In this document: positions 1-8,981 of the stretch, piece by piece
How the letters are laid out: each line of letters begins with the position of its first letter
How positions within the stretch are numbered: the first letter of the stretch is position 1
Source: Kaistia granuli DSM 23481
GTDB taxonomy: Bacteria > Pseudomonadota > Alphaproteobacteria > Rhizobiales > Kaistiaceae
NCBI RefSeq assembly: GCF_000380505.1
Contig: NZ_AQYH01000007.1
Span: 62,001-126,000 of the forward strand
Length of the DNA stretch: 64,000 nt
Reading direction: 5' to 3'
Position numbers and translations under genes: made by a program
Notes under the pieces: generated by a model
Told to the model about the DNA's origin: nothing
The model's input: the letters and a program-made list of their open reading frames with translations, nothing else
The model's database searches: none

Positions 1-215
1 TCGGCCCCGATTATGCAAAACGCTTCGACGGTCTCTATCCGGATCTGGCCGCCAAGCATGGCGCGATGCTATATCCGTTCTTCCTCGACGGCGTCGCAGC
101 CGAGCAGGACCTGCTGCTGGCCGACGGGATGCATCCCAACGCGGCCGGCATCGCGGTGATCGTCGAGAAAATCCTTCCCGCCGTGGAGGATCTGGTCGCG
201 CAAGCCAAGCGCTGA
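1..215 (+). CDS. GDSL/SGNH-family esterase (arylesterase/TesA-like), C-terminal fragment
   Basis: The reading frame is open from the left edge to a TGA at 213-215, so the N-terminal part lies outside the window. The visible 70 residues end with ADGMHPNAAGIAVI, the block V motif (DGxHPN) of SGNH hydrolases, which carries the catalytic Asp and His. The nucleophile Ser (GDSL block) is not visible. In TesA-like enzymes this tail belongs to a periplasmic lysophospholipase/thioesterase/arylesterase. Substrate cannot be decided from the fragment. It reads in the same direction as the next gene, with a 72-bp gap. Confidence 0.75.
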   Translation, partial: GPDYAKRFDGLYPDLAAKHGAMLYPFFLDGVAAEQDLLLADGMHPNAAGIAVIVEKILPAVEDLVAQAKR

Positions 216-287
216 CCGGTCGTCCGCATCACCCCGCCCGCCGTTGCTTTCCGGCCCCGCCGCGCCAATTTCCCGGAGCTTTTCGCC

Positions 288-1340
288 ATGGAATACCGTT
301 CGCTCGGACGAACCGATCTTCGCGTGTCCGCCATCTGCCTGGGCACGATGACCTGGGGCCAGCAGAACACCGAGGCCGAAGGTCATGCCCAGATGGACTA
401 CGCCTTCGAGCAGGGCGTCAATTTCCTCGATACGGCCGAGCTCTATTCGATCCCGCCGAAGGCGGAGACGCAGGGTGCGACCGAGCGCATCATCGGCAAC
501 TGGATGAAGGCGAAGGGCAATCGCGACAAGGTCATCCTCGCTTCCAAGGTGTGCGGCCGCAACGGCTTCACCTGGTTCCGCGACGGCGGCGTGACGCCGA
601 CGCTGTCGCGCGCCCACATTCGCGCCGCCATCGAGAACAGCCTGAAGCGTCTGCAGACGGACTATCTCGATCTCTACCAGCTGCATTCGCCCGACCGCCA
701 CGTGCCGCAGTGGGGTTCCAACCCGACCGTCTACCGCCATCCCGAGCCGGCGCCTGACGAGGTGCCGATCGAGGAGACGCTGGCCGCCCTCGACGAACTG
801 GTCAAGGAAGGCAAGGTCCGCCATGTCGGCCTGTCGAACGAGACCGCCTGGGGCACGATGCGTTTCGTCGCCGCCGCCGAGGCCGGCAAGGGGCCGCGCG
901 TCGTCTCGGTCCAGAACGCCTACAACCTCCTGAACCGCACCTATGAGGTCAATCTGGCCGAAGTGTCGATGCGCGAGCAGGTCGGCCTGCTCGTCTATTC
1001 GCCGCTCGCCCAGGGCTACCTGACCGGCAAGTACCAGAACGGCGCCCGTCCGGCCGGCGCCCGCACGACGCTGTTCAATCGCGGCGACCGCTACGAGACG
1101 CCGGGCGCCCATGAGGCGATCGACGCCTATCTGGCGATTGCCCGCGAGGCGAACCTCGATCCGGCCGCACTGGCCATCGCCTTCGCCACCAGCCGCTGCT
1201 TCGTCACGTCCAACATCATCGGCGCCACCACGCTCGAACAGCTCAAGGTCGATATCGCGGCGGCGGATGTCATCATCACGTCCGAACTCGAGGCGAAGAT
1301 CGACGCCGTTCACCAGTGGCGGGGAAATCCCTGCCCCTGA
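288..1340 (+). CDS. aldo/keto reductase (Tas-like)
   Basis: 350 residues, a cytosolic NADP(H)-dependent oxidoreductase of the AKR superfamily. The N-terminus EYRSLGRTDLRVSAICLGTM and the run NFLDTAELYS carry the catalytic Asp and Tyr. The strand with the active-site Lys (VILASKV) and the His in LYQLHSPDR complete the tetrad. The insertion after HSPDR (HVPQWGSNP...) and the length near 346-350 match the E. coli Tas/YajO group rather than short AKRs. The ATG follows CCCGGAGCTTTTCGCC, which gives a GGAG ribosome site. Physiological substrate unknown. It stands alone between the esterase and thpR. Confidence 0.88.
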   Translation: MEYRSLGRTDLRVSAICLGTMTWGQQNTEAEGHAQMDYAFEQGVNFLDTAELYSIPPKAETQGATERIIGNWMKAKGNRDKVILASKVCGRNGFTWFRDGGVTPTLSRAHIRAAIENSLKRLQTDYLDLYQLHSPDRHVPQWGSNPTVYRHPEPAPDEVPIEETLAALDELVKEGKVRHVGLSNETAWGTMRFVAAAEAGKGPRVVSVQNAYNLLNRTYEVNLAEVSMREQVGLLVYSPLAQGYLTGKYQNGARPAGARTTLFNRGDRYETPGAHEAIDAYLAIAREANLDPAALAIAFATSRCFVTSNIIGATTLEQLKVDIAAADVIITSELEAKIDAVHQWRGNPCP

Positions 1341-1419
1341 GCGGGTCGGAAAAGGCTTTACAGCCGGCCGGCAAACCGCGACCCTTGGCACTCCCGCCAC
1401 CCGACAAAGGAGGGCGACC

Positions 1420-1974
1420 ATGCCGCGCCTGTTCACCGGTCTCGAGATCCCGGAGGACCTCGCCCAACGGCTCTCGCTCCTGCGCGGCGGCCTCGCCGGC
1501 GCGCGATGGATCGATGCGGAGAACTACCACGTCACCCTGCGTTTCATCGGCGACATCGACGATCGAACCGCCGATGAGATCGCCGATGCGATGGCCAGGG
1601 TCCGCCGGCGCGAGTTCGATCTGCAGTTCTCCGGGCTCGATTCGTTCGGCAGCGCCAAGCCGCATTCGATCGTCGCGCGGATCGCGGCCTCGCGGGCGCT
1701 GTCCGAGCTGCAGGCGGAGCAGGAGCGCATCATCCAGCGGATCGGCTTGCCGCCCGAGGGACGCAAATACACGCCGCATGTCACGCTGGCGCGCCTGCGC
1801 AACACGCCGCATCGCGACGTCGCGGACTATCTGGCGTTGCGCGGCGGGCTCGTCGCGGCCGGCCTGCATGTCGCCCGATTCGTCCTGTTCTCGTCGAAGG
1901 CGTCGACCGGCGGCGGCCCCTATGTGGTCGAGCAGACCTATCCGCTCGCCGAATATTCGGAGGCACGCGGATGA
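1420..1974 (+). CDS. thpR: RNA 2',3'-cyclic phosphodiesterase (2H phosphoesterase)
   Basis: 184 residues. It shows the two HxT motifs of the 2H phosphoesterase fold: YHVTLRFIG near residue 36 and PHVTLARL near residue 122. Each supplies one catalytic His and Thr. The N-terminus [12 protein letters not shown] is typical of the ThpR/LigT family, which opens 2',3'-cyclic phosphates on RNA ends. The start was set at the ATG at 1420 because AAAGGAGGG lies 8-15 bp upstream; a longer open frame further upstream overlaps the preceding gene and lacks homology. The stop codon overlaps the next start as ATGA, so the two genes are probably co-translated. Confidence 0.9.
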   Translation: MPRLFTGLEIPEDLAQRLSLLRGGLAGARWIDAENYHVTLRFIGDIDDRTADEIADAMARVRRREFDLQFSGLDSFGSAKPHSIVARIAASRALSELQAEQERIIQRIGLPPEGRKYTPHVTLARLRNTPHRDVADYLALRGGLVAAGLHVARFVLFSSKASTGGGPYVVEQTYPLAEYSEARG

Positions 1975-2261
1975 TCGCACGACTGGGAGAGGCGGAGCGG
2001 GCGACGGCGCTGGCCGGGCTTGATGGCTGGACGCTGACCGAGGGCCGCGAGGCCATCACCAAGGTCTTCACCTTTGGCGATTTCCAGGAGGCGTTCGCCT
2101 TCATGACGCGGGTGGCGCTCCTGGCCGAACGGATGAACCACCATCCCGAATGGGCCAATATCTACCGCACGGTCACGGTGACGCTGGCGACGCATGACGC
2201 CGACGGGCTGACCGAGCGCGACATCGCGATGGCGGAAGCGATGGACCGGTTCGCGCGCTAG
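1971..2261 (+). CDS. 4a-hydroxytetrahydrobiopterin (pterin-4-alpha-carbinolamine) dehydratase
   Basis: 96 residues, the usual length for the family. The signature [13 protein letters not shown] with the HHPEW core supplies the catalytic histidines, and the preceding FKFxDFxEAFxFM-like helix is present as [13 protein letters not shown]. The enzyme dehydrates 4a-hydroxytetrahydropterins during aromatic amino acid hydroxylation. No phenylalanine hydroxylase is seen nearby, so its partner may be encoded elsewhere, or it may act in another pterin or molybdopterin context. The gene overlaps thpR by 4 bp. Many alphaproteobacterial genomes carry one such stand-alone copy. Confidence 0.92.
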   Translation: MIARLGEAERATALAGLDGWTLTEGREAITKVFTFGDFQEAFAFMTRVALLAERMNHHPEWANIYRTVTVTLATHDADGLTERDIAMAEAMDRFAR

Positions 2262-2288
2262 GCGCCACGATCCGAGCCGCGGCTGTCG

Positions 2289-3986
2289 CTACGCCCAGGG
2301 CGGGGTCAGGCTGGCCGCCCCGCTCAGATGGCCCTGGATGCGATCAACACCCCAGCCGGCCAGCAGGGCGACGGTTTCCTCGTCCTGCACCCATTCCGCC
2401 ACCGTCTCGATGCCAAGATCCTGCGCCAGTTCGACCAGCCGGCGCACGAAGACCTGGTCGTCCGGACTGGCGGGCAGCGTCGCGATGAAACTGCCATCGA
2501 TCTTGACCATGTCGATCCGGAGCGCCCGCAAATTGCGGAACGAGGTGAAGCCGGCGCCGAAATCGTCGATGGCGAGGCGGGCGCCGAGATCATGCACGGT
2601 GGAAACGAAATAGGCCGTCTCGTCGAGATTGCGGATGGCGCTGGTCTCGGTGATCTCGACGATGATCCGGCTGCCGATATCGGGGCGCTGGCCGACGATG
2701 CGGGCGAATTTGGCCAGCCAGTCGGCGCCCGCCGCCGTCTCCGGCGCCACGTTGAGCGAGAGGCGCGCCTCGGGGTGGCGGGCGAGCGTATCGAGGACGC
2801 GGTCGAGCACGGCGAGGTCGAACAGGCGCGAGAGGCCGAGGCGCTCTGCGAGCGGCACGATCTGCCCGGCCGAGGCGATGCTGCCGTCCGGTTGCGCCAG
2901 GCGCAGCAACGCTTCGTGGAAGACCGTCTCGCGGGTGCGGATGTCGACGACCGGCTGGAAGGCGAGCCGCAGCCGCTGCTCGGACAGGGCGCCGATCAAC
3001 TGCTGGGACAGTGCGATATTGGATTGCCGCTCGGCTTCGCGCTCGGGCGAGGGGGTGTATCCGACGAAGCGGCCACGGCCGGCATTGCGCGCCCTGCCGA
3101 GGCTTTCCTGGACCCGCTCCATCGCCTCTTCGCGGTTGCCGGCGTCGCGCGGCACGGCGACGCCGCCGATCGAGATGGTGATCGATACAGTGCCGTCGGC
3201 CGTCGCCACGACGTCGTCGCGGATGGCGGCCAGGAAGCGTTCGGCCGCGAAGGCCATCTCGTTCTCGTCGCAGGCCATCAGCACGAGGCCGAGCTTGTGG
3301 CCGGAAAAGCGGCCCATGATGTCGCCGTCGCGCAGCCGGCCGCGGATTCGTCGCGCCACGGCGGCGAGCACGCGGTCGCCGGCGCGGTAACCATAGGCAT
3401 CGTTGATCAGGCGGAAATCGTCGATGGCGACGAGCAGGAAGGCGGCGCTGCTGCGCTGCTCCCGGGCATCGGTGATGGTTTGGTCGAGAATGTCGAGCAG
3501 GGCGGAGCGGTTGTAGAGGCCGGTGACGTCGTCATAGCGCGACAGGAAGGCGAGGCGCTGCTCGCGGGCATGGCGCTCGTTGATGACGCGCAGCACGCCT
3601 TCGGCGCGCCGGGCCGCCTCGCCGCCATCGGCGTACCAGCGGCCTGTGTCCTCGATCCAGAGGGTCGGGCCGCGCGGGCCGGCCGGCCGGAGGGCGTATT
3701 CGATCTGGTAGGCGACACCGTCGCCATTGTCGGTGCCGACCAGCAGGCTTTCGTCGCGCGAAAGCGGGCTGGCGTCATCCAGCAACTGCGCGAAGGCCTG
3801 GCCCGTCGCGATCGAATCGGTCGAGTCGAGGCCGAGCAGTGCCAAGGCGTCGCCGCCCCATTCGAGCCGGTCGCCTTCCAGCATCCAGCGATAGGCGACT
3901 TCGCCGATCGTGGACAGAATGGCGGCCGTATCGTCCTGGCGCTCGGTCTGATCTGGGCCGCTCACCATATTCGTCACAATCGGCAT
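2289..3986 (-). CDS. GGDEF/EAL-domain cyclic-di-GMP signalling protein with degenerate GGDEF
   Basis: 565 residues from the ATG at 3986; the frame stays open upstream to 4115 but that part is not conserved. Order: a PAS-like N-terminal sensor region (about 1-150), a GGDEF domain starting DDVTGLYNRSALL, then an EAL domain. The GGDEF catalytic loop reads RFSGHKLGL instead of RxGGDEF, so cyclase activity is probably lost. The EAL domain keeps FHEALLRL, EITET, the IDDFGAG loop 6 residues and ETVAEWV, which fits an active phosphodiesterase. No transmembrane segment is evident, so it is likely cytosolic. An ATG at 3968 is an alternative start. Ligand unknown. Confidence 0.85.
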   Translation of the reverse strand: MPIVTNMVSGPDQTERQDDTAAILSTIGEVAYRWMLEGDRLEWGGDALALLGLDSTDSIATGQAFAQLLDDASPLSRDESLLVGTDNGDGVAYQIEYALRPAGPRGPTLWIEDTGRWYADGGEAARRAEGVLRVINERHAREQRLAFLSRYDDVTGLYNRSALLDILDQTITDAREQRSSAAFLLVAIDDFRLINDAYGYRAGDRVLAAVARRIRGRLRDGDIMGRFSGHKLGLVLMACDENEMAFAAERFLAAIRDDVVATADGTVSITISIGGVAVPRDAGNREEAMERVQESLGRARNAGRGRFVGYTPSPEREAERQSNIALSQQLIGALSEQRLRLAFQPVVDIRTRETVFHEALLRLAQPDGSIASAGQIVPLAERLGLSRLFDLAVLDRVLDTLARHPEARLSLNVAPETAAGADWLAKFARIVGQRPDIGSRIIVEITETSAIRNLDETAYFVSTVHDLGARLAIDDFGAGFTSFRNLRALRIDMVKIDGSFIATLPASPDDQVFVRRLVELAQDLGIETVAEWVQDEETVALLAGWGVDRIQGHLSGAASLTPPWA

Positions 3987-4111
3987 TTCCTTTGCGCAGC
4001 GCCGGCTTCGTCGCTTTCCCGATGCCGTAACGGACCCTAGAGAAAGGCCCGATGGAACGCCATGGGGAGGACCCTCCATCTTTCGGGTTATGCGGAACGG
4101 CTGGACTTGTC

Positions 4112-4145
4112 GCAAAAGAAAAGGGCCGGCTTTGGGCCGACCCTT
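4112..4145 (-). terminator. rho-independent terminator of rpmF
   Basis: On the minus strand a 10-bp stem (arms 4136-4145 and 4121-4130, one G-U pair, 5-nt loop) is followed by a run of T (TTTTCTTTTG). It lies 48 bp after the rpmF stop and before the GGDEF/EAL gene. Confidence 0.7.
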
Positions 4146-4193
4146 GAACTTCGCGTCTCGCGATGATCCGTCGGGCGCGGGCGCCCGGCCGGA

Positions 4194-4379
4194 TTAGCCT
4201 TCGCTCTTCGGCGTCAGGATCTGACGGCCGCGATACATGCCGGTCTTGAGGTCAATGTGATGCGGGCGGCGGAGCTCGCCCGAATTCTTGTCCTCGGTGT
4301 AGGCCGGCTGCGTCAGGGCGTCGTGCGAACGGCGCATGTTACGCTTCGACGGCGACGTCTTTCGCTTCGGAACAGCCAT
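4194..4379 (-). CDS. rpmF: 50S ribosomal protein L32
   Basis: 61 residues. The N-terminus [20 protein letters not shown] is the invariant L32 start and the C-terminal half [10 protein letters not shown] fits alphaproteobacterial L32. The paired zinc cysteines of some L32 forms are absent, as in other alphaproteobacteria. It is a structural protein of the large subunit near the peptidyl-transferase region. The start is preceded by GAAGGAAGAA. It forms a single-gene unit ending at its own terminator; no plsX/fabH neighbours are present, unlike the arrangement in many gammaproteobacteria. Confidence 0.97.
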   Translation of the reverse strand: MAVPKRKTSPSKRNMRRSHDALTQPAYTEDKNSGELRRPHHIDLKTGMYRGRQILTPKSEG

Positions 4380-4530
4380 TTCATTCTTCCTTCGTCATAT
4401 GCCGTCGACCGGCGGCGCGCCGCCCGGCAAGGGCACAGCAGATCTATTCGAATGCGGCCTTATACAGAGATCACCGAAGCTTGACCAGTCGGGATCCGGC
4501 AAAAAGATTCGGCCGCGGCTTGCGTTCTTC

Positions 4531-5643
4531 TCAGGCCGACAGCAGGTCGAGTTCGGCGACGATCGCGGCGCCCATCTCCTTGGTGCCGACCTTCTTCGTG
4601 CCCTCGGTATAGATGTCGCCGGTGCGCAGGCCCTTGCTGAGCACGCCCGAGATGGCGCTGTCGAGCAGGTCGGCTTCCCGAACGAGGCCGAAGGAATAGC
4701 GCAGCGCCATCGCGAAGGAGGCGATCATCGCGATCGGGTTGGAAATGCCCTGGCCGGCGATGTCCGGGGCCGAGCCGTGCACGGGCTCGTACATCGCCTT
4801 GCGGCGGCCCGTCGTTGCGTCGGGGGCGCCAAGCGCCGCGGACGGCAGCATGCCGAGCGAGCCGGTCAGCATCGCCGCGACGTCGGACAGGATGTCGCCG
4901 AACAGGTTGTCGCAGACGATGACGTCATACTGCTTCGGGCGGCGGACGAGCTGCATGGCGCAATTGTCGGCGAGCACATGCTCGAGCGCGACATCGGAAT
5001 ATTCTTCCTTGCCGACCTTGGTGACGACCTGGTTCCAGAGCACGCCCGACTTCATGACGTTGCGCTTCTCGGCCGAGGCGACGCGGCTCGAACGGGTCTT
5101 GGCGAGGTCGAAGGCGACGCGGGCGATGCGCTCGATCTCGGAGGTCGTGTAGAGCTGGGTGTCGACGGCGCGCTTCTCGCCGTTCTCCAGCGTGACGATT
5201 TCCTTCGGCGAGCCGAAATAGACGCCGCCGGTCAGCTCGCGCACGATCAGGATGTCGAGGCCCTCGACCAGCTCGCGCTTCAGCGAGGAGGCATCGGCCA
5301 GCGCCGGGTAGCAGATGGCCGGGCGCAGATTGGCGAAGAGCTCCAGATCCTTGCGCAGGCGCAGCAGTGCCGCCTCGGGACGGACGTCATAGGGGACGCT
5401 GTCCCACTTCGGGCCGCCAACGGCGCCGAAAATGACGGCGTCGGATTCCTGCGCCAGCTTCATCGTCGCTTCGGAGATCGCCTTGCCGTGCGCGTCATAG
5501 GCCGCGCCGCCCGCCAGATCCTGCTCATACTCGAAGGCGGCGACGCCGCGCTTGGTGAACCAGTCGATGACCGTCTTCACTTCGGCCATGATTTCCGTGC
5601 CGATGCCATCACCGGGGAGGAGGAGAAGCTTGTAGCTGGTCAT
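4531..5643 (-). CDS. leuB: 3-isopropylmalate dehydrogenase
   Basis: 370 residues, cytosolic. It oxidatively decarboxylates 3-isopropylmalate in leucine synthesis using NAD. It shows the nucleotide/metal segment [12 protein letters not shown] at the N-terminus, the substrate arginines in [18 protein letters not shown], the ELTGGVYFG loop, the metal-binding [11 protein letters not shown] and the NAD-binding [18 protein letters not shown]. Length is normal. The gene stands apart from leuCD. Its start codon lies directly against one arm of a perfect 11-bp inverted repeat in the leader (separate entry), which suggests translational or attenuation control. Confidence 0.97.
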   Translation of the reverse strand: MTSYKLLLLPGDGIGTEIMAEVKTVIDWFTKRGVAAFEYEQDLAGGAAYDAHGKAISEATMKLAQESDAVIFGAVGGPKWDSVPYDVRPEAALLRLRKDLELFANLRPAICYPALADASSLKRELVEGLDILIVRELTGGVYFGSPKEIVTLENGEKRAVDTQLYTTSEIERIARVAFDLAKTRSSRVASAEKRNVMKSGVLWNQVVTKVGKEEYSDVALEHVLADNCAMQLVRRPKQYDVIVCDNLFGDILSDVAAMLTGSLGMLPSAALGAPDATTGRRKAMYEPVHGSAPDIAGQGISNPIAMIASFAMALRYSFGLVREADLLDSAISGVLSKGLRTGDIYTEGTKKVGTKEMGAAIVAELDLLSA

Positions 5644-5737
5644 GTCGCGGGTTCTCTTGTCGAGCGGGTCTGCGGGCGGGTGAATGCGCGGGCAGCGATA
5701 GCCGCGCAGGTGCAGCGATGCAAGCCGAACCCGCGAC
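5644..5737 (-). promoter_or_regulatory. leuB 5' leader with an 11-bp inverted repeat abutting the start codon
   Basis: Plus-strand 5644-5654 (GTCGCGGGTTC) and 5727-5737 (GAACCCGCGAC) are perfect complements 72 bp apart. In the minus-strand transcript the second arm ends directly at the leuB ATG, and the only purine-rich stretch that could act as ribosome site (GAGAA) lies at that arm's edge. Pairing would mask initiation. No clear T-tract attenuator or tandem Leu codons were seen. An open frame without ATG runs through the leader and stops on the leuB ATGA; it may be chance. Confidence 0.4.
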
Positions 5738-5751
5738 GTCAGGGCCGGGAA

Positions 5752-6132
5752 TCAGGCTTTGAGCGCCGTCACCTCGATCTCGACCTTCATTTCGGGCCGG
5801 ATCAGGCCGCAGACGGTCATCGTCGCGGCCGGGCGGATGTCCCGGAACTGGGGGCCGACGACGGCGAACACCGCGTCGGCGAAGGCGGCGTCGGTGACAT
5901 GATAATGCACGCGAACAACGTCCCCGAGCGCGAAGCCCGCTTCTTCCAGCGCGGCGGTGATCGTCGCCATCGCGTTTTCCGTCTGCGCGCCGACCGCTTC
6001 CGGCATGGTCATGCTGGCATAGTCGTAGCCGGTGGTGCCGGCGACGAAGCACCAGGGCCCCTGGACGACGGCGCGCGAGTAGCCGGCCTGTCGTTCGAAG
6101 GGGGATCCGGTCGAAATCAGCTGACGGGACAT
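5752..6132 (-). CDS. RidA (YjgF/YER057c/UK114) family protein
   Basis: 126 residues from the ATG at 6132, chosen because GGAG sits 7 bp upstream; a longer frame to 6177 adds a non-conserved tail. Family features: the STGSPFERQAGYSRAV start, GTTGYD, the NAMATITAALEEAGFALGDVVRVHYHV helix-strand unit and the closing RPEMKVEIEVTA. RidA proteins are trimers that hydrolyse reactive enamines/imines, and the conserved Arg in this tail contacts the carboxylate. It is a divergent paralog (YxHVTD group) rather than the canonical RidA, so the substrate is open. Same strand as leuB, 108 bp upstream of it. Confidence 0.85.
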   Translation of the reverse strand: MSRQLISTGSPFERQAGYSRAVVQGPWCFVAGTTGYDYASMTMPEAVGAQTENAMATITAALEEAGFALGDVVRVHYHVTDAAFADAVFAVVGPQFRDIRPAATMTVCGLIRPEMKVEIEVTALKA

Positions 6133-6280
6133 GTGGGTCTCCAGGGACGGTGGCGCCTCCGGGCGCGCGCGGCGCATTCGAAGGCTTTCATGAGGGCGTC
6201 AAAGCGGGGCATGATTGCATGCCATCGTCGCGAGTCGCGAAAAGGTCTCCGCATCACCCTGCGTCATGCAAAAGACCGTT

Positions 6281-6308
6281 TTGACCGCGCCGCACAATGG
6301 GGTTAGAA
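6281..6308 (+). promoter_or_regulatory. sdhC operon promoter (sigma-70 type)
   Basis: TTGACC at 6281-6286 and TTAGAA at 6303-6308 form a plausible -35/-10 pair. The 27-bp span matches the mdh promoter region at 13110-13136 with identical spacing and the shared stretch TGGGGTTAGA. This repetition between two TCA operons supports the call. Confidence 0.6.
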
Positions 6309-6333
6309 CCGGTCCAAACTCACGACCCTAAAT

Positions 6334-6351
6334 GCTTACGTTTACGTAAGC
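6334..6351 (+). promoter_or_regulatory. palindromic operator upstream of sdhC
   Basis: GCTTACG-TTTA-CGTAAGC: perfect 7-bp arms with a 4-bp centre, 18 bp before the sdhC start and downstream of the predicted transcription start. Sixteen bases of it match the mdh leader at 13170-13185 at 14 positions, and 14 bases match 13049-13062 at 13. The symmetry resembles LacI/GntR-type operators. Binding protein unknown. Confidence 0.55.
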
Positions 6352-6368
6352 GATTGAGGATGAACACG

Positions 6369-6767
6369 ATGTCGAATGCCGAGGCGAAGACGGGCCGTCC
6401 GCTTTCTCCGCACCTTCAGGTCTATCGCTGGCCGATCACCATGACGGTGTCGATCCTGCAGCGTGTCACGGGCGGCGCGCTCTATTTCGGCACGCTGCTT
6501 CTGGCCTGGTGGGCGATCGCCGCCGCCGCCGGCCCGGGTCCCTTCTCCTGGGTGTCCTGGGTGTTCGGCTCGTGGATCGGCCTGCTGGTGCTGTTCGGCT
6601 ACACATGGGCGCTGATGCAGCACCTGCTCGGCGGCATCCGCCACTTCGTCTGGGATTTCGGCGCGGGCTTCTCGAAGCCGGCGCGCGACAATCTCGCCTG
6701 GGCCAACATCATCGGCTCCGCCGTGCTGACGATCCTGATCTGGGTCGTGGCGCTCGCCGTTCGCTGA
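6369..6767 (+). CDS. sdhC: succinate dehydrogenase cytochrome b556 subunit
   Basis: 132 residues from the ATG at 6369, which has GAGGA 8 bp upstream; upstream codons in frame run through the operator and are unlikely to be translated. It shows the SdhC signature [26 protein letters not shown] (residues about 11-36, quinone site Ser and Arg). Three transmembrane segments follow, and the haem-ligand His lies in [14 protein letters not shown]. It anchors SdhAB in the inner membrane and passes electrons to ubiquinone. First gene of sdhCDA-DUF3052-sdhB; 11 bp before sdhD. Confidence 0.95.
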   Translation: MSNAEAKTGRPLSPHLQVYRWPITMTVSILQRVTGGALYFGTLLLAWWAIAAAAGPGPFSWVSWVFGSWIGLLVLFGYTWALMQHLLGGIRHFVWDFGAGFSKPARDNLAWANIIGSAVLTILIWVVALAVR

Positions 6768-6778
6768 GGGGTAATCAC

Positions 6779-7150
6779 ATGCGTACACCGCTCGGCCGCG
6801 TTCGCGGGCTCGGCTCGGCCAAGGAGGGCACGGGCCATTTCTGGCATCAGCGCCTCACCGGCGCCGCTCTCGCCGTCCTGGCCATCCTGTTTGTCTTCCT
6901 GGTGATCGTGCTGGCCGGCAAGCCCTATCCGGAAGTCGTCGCGACGCTGGCGAACCCGTTCGTCGCGCTGCTGATGGTCCTGATGATCGGCACCGGCGTC
7001 TGGCACATGAAGCTCGGCATGCAGATCATCATCGAGGATTACCTGCATGGCGGTCTGAAGATCGTCGCGCTGGTCGCCAACATGTTCTTCGCGGTCGCCA
7101 TCGGTGTGGCGACCATCCTCGCCTTCCTCAAGATCAGCTTCGGAGGCTGA
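6779..7150 (+). CDS. sdhD: succinate dehydrogenase hydrophobic membrane anchor subunit
   Basis: 123 residues, start ATG at 6779. The conserved beginning [30 protein letters not shown] is typical of alphaproteobacterial SdhD. Three membrane helices follow, with the second ([28 protein letters not shown]) carrying the haem-ligand His and the quinone-site Tyr. It forms the membrane domain of complex II with SdhC. The sdhA start lies 5 bp after its stop, so tight translational coupling is expected. The composition is strongly hydrophobic, as the role demands. Confidence 0.95.
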   Translation: MRTPLGRVRGLGSAKEGTGHFWHQRLTGAALAVLAILFVFLVIVLAGKPYPEVVATLANPFVALLMVLMIGTGVWHMKLGMQIIIEDYLHGGLKIVALVANMFFAVAIGVATILAFLKISFGG

Positions 7151-7154
7151 AGCC

Positions 7155-8975
7155 ATGGCTGAAGCCAACGCGAGCGCGTCCATCAACGGCCGCGCCTACA
7201 ACTTTGTCGACCACACCTTCGACGTCGTCGTCGTCGGCGCCGGCGGCGCCGGTCTGCGTGCCACGCTCGGCGCCAGCGAGGCCGGCCTGAAGACCGCCTG
7301 CATCACCAAGGTGTTTCCGACCCGTTCCCATACGGTTGCCGCCCAGGGCGGAATTTCCGCCGCGCTCGGCAACATGGGCGAGGACGACTGGCGCTTCCAC
7401 ATGTACGACACCGTCAAGGGGTCGGACTGGCTGGGCGACCAGGACGCGATCGAATATCTCGTCCGCAATGCGCCGGCCGCCGTCTACGAGCTCGAGCATT
7501 TCGGCGTGCCGTTCTCGCGCACCGAGGAAGGCAAGATCTACCAGCGGCCGTTCGGCGGCATGACGACGAATTTCGGCAAGGGCATCGCGCAGCGCACCTG
7601 CGCCGCCGCCGACCGCACCGGCCACGCCATCCTGCACACGCTCTATGGCCAGTCGCTGCGCCATTCGGCCGAGTTCTTCATCGAATATTTCGCCATCGAC
7701 CTGATCATGGAAGAAGGCGAGTGCCGGGGCGTCGTCGCGCTCTGCCTCGAGGACGGCACGCTGCACCGCTTCCGCGCCGCCAAGACGATCCTGGCCACCG
7801 GCGGCTATGGCCGCGCCTATTTCTCCGCCACCTCGGCCCATACCTGCACCGGCGACGGCGGCGGCATGGTGCTGCGCGCTGGCCTGCCGCTGCAGGACAT
7901 GGAATTCGTGCAGTTCCACCCGACCGGCATCTACGGCGCCGGCTGCCTGATCACCGAGGGCGCGCGCGGCGAGGGCGGTTACCTCACCAATTCCGAGGGC
8001 GAGCGCTTCATGGAGCGCTATGCCCCCTCCGCCAAGGACCTGGCCTCGCGCGACGTCGTCTCGCGCGCCATGACCATGGAGATCCGCGAAGGCCGCGGCG
8101 TCGGCAAGGCGAAGGACCACATCCACCTTCACCTCGACCATCTCGATCCGGCGCTCCTGCATGAGCGACTGCCCGGCATTTCCGAGAGCGCCAAGATCTT
8201 CGCCGGCGTCGACCTGACCAAGGAGCCGATCCCGGTCCTGCCGACCGTCCACTACAACATGGGCGGCATCCCGACGAACTATCACGGCGAGGTGCTGAAC
8301 AAGGTTGGCGGTGATCCGGACCAGATCGTTCCGGGCCTGATGGCCGTCGGCGAGGCCGCCTGCGTCTCCGTGCACGGCGCCAACCGCCTCGGTTCCAACT
8401 CGCTGACCGATCTCGTCGTGTTCGGCCGCGCCGCGGCGCTGCGCTGCGTCGAGACCGTGCAGCCGAACCAGGCCCAGAAGGAACTGGCGAAGGGCGCCGG
8501 CGAGAACTCGGTCGCCCGTCTCGATCGCCTGCGCTACGCTAGCGGCTCGACCTCGACGGCCGAGATGCGCCTGAACATGCAGAAGGTGATGCAGTCGAAC
8601 TGCGCCGTCTTCCGCACCGGCGAGGTGCTCGACGAGGGCCATGAGCTGATCCACCAGGTCTGGAAGGGCTCGGACGACATCAAGGTCACCGATCGCTCGC
8701 TGATCTGGAATTCTGACCTGGTCGAGACGCTCGAATTCGAGAACCTGATCGTCCAGGCCGTCGTCACCATGGATTCGGCGCAGGCCCGCAAGGAATCGCG
8801 CGGCGCGCACGCCCGCGAGGACTATTCCGAGCGCGACGACGTCAACTGGATGAAGCATTCGCTCGCCTATATCGACGCCGACAACAAGACGGTGAAGCTC
8901 GACGACCGGCCGGTGCACACCTACACCATGTCGAACGACATCCAGTACATCGAGCCGAAGGCTCGCGTTTACTAA
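7155..8975 (+). CDS. sdhA: succinate dehydrogenase flavoprotein subunit
   Basis: 606 residues, start ATG at 7155; the upstream in-frame stretch overlaps sdhD. FAD dinucleotide motif [15 protein letters not shown] near residue 24, the covalent FAD His in [11 protein letters not shown], substrate residues in QFHPTGIYG and EGARGEGG, and the C-terminal FAD loop [17 protein letters not shown]. The C-terminal domain ends with the usual helical cap, YIEPKARVY. It oxidises succinate to fumarate on the cytoplasmic face of the inner membrane and passes electrons to SdhB. Complete and of normal length. Confidence 0.98.
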   Translation: MAEANASASINGRAYNFVDHTFDVVVVGAGGAGLRATLGASEAGLKTACITKVFPTRSHTVAAQGGISAALGNMGEDDWRFHMYDTVKGSDWLGDQDAIEYLVRNAPAAVYELEHFGVPFSRTEEGKIYQRPFGGMTTNFGKGIAQRTCAAADRTGHAILHTLYGQSLRHSAEFFIEYFAIDLIMEEGECRGVVALCLEDGTLHRFRAAKTILATGGYGRAYFSATSAHTCTGDGGGMVLRAGLPLQDMEFVQFHPTGIYGAGCLITEGARGEGGYLTNSEGERFMERYAPSAKDLASRDVVSRAMTMEIREGRGVGKAKDHIHLHLDHLDPALLHERLPGISESAKIFAGVDLTKEPIPVLPTVHYNMGGIPTNYHGEVLNKVGGDPDQIVPGLMAVGEAACVSVHGANRLGSNSLTDLVVFGRAAALRCVETVQPNQAQKELAKGAGENSVARLDRLRYASGSTSTAEMRLNMQKVMQSNCAVFRTGEVLDEGHELIHQVWKGSDDIKVTDRSLIWNSDLVETLEFENLIVQAVVTMDSAQARKESRGAHAREDYSERDDVNWMKHSLAYIDADNKTVKLDDRPVHTYTMSNDIQYIEPKARVY

Positions 8976-8981
8976 GGGCGG

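Noticed and set aside
4336-6306. 656-codon plus-strand frame across leuB and the RidA gene
   Set aside because: Shadow of LeuB and RidA on the opposite strand; repetitive Arg/Gly/Asp composition without domains.
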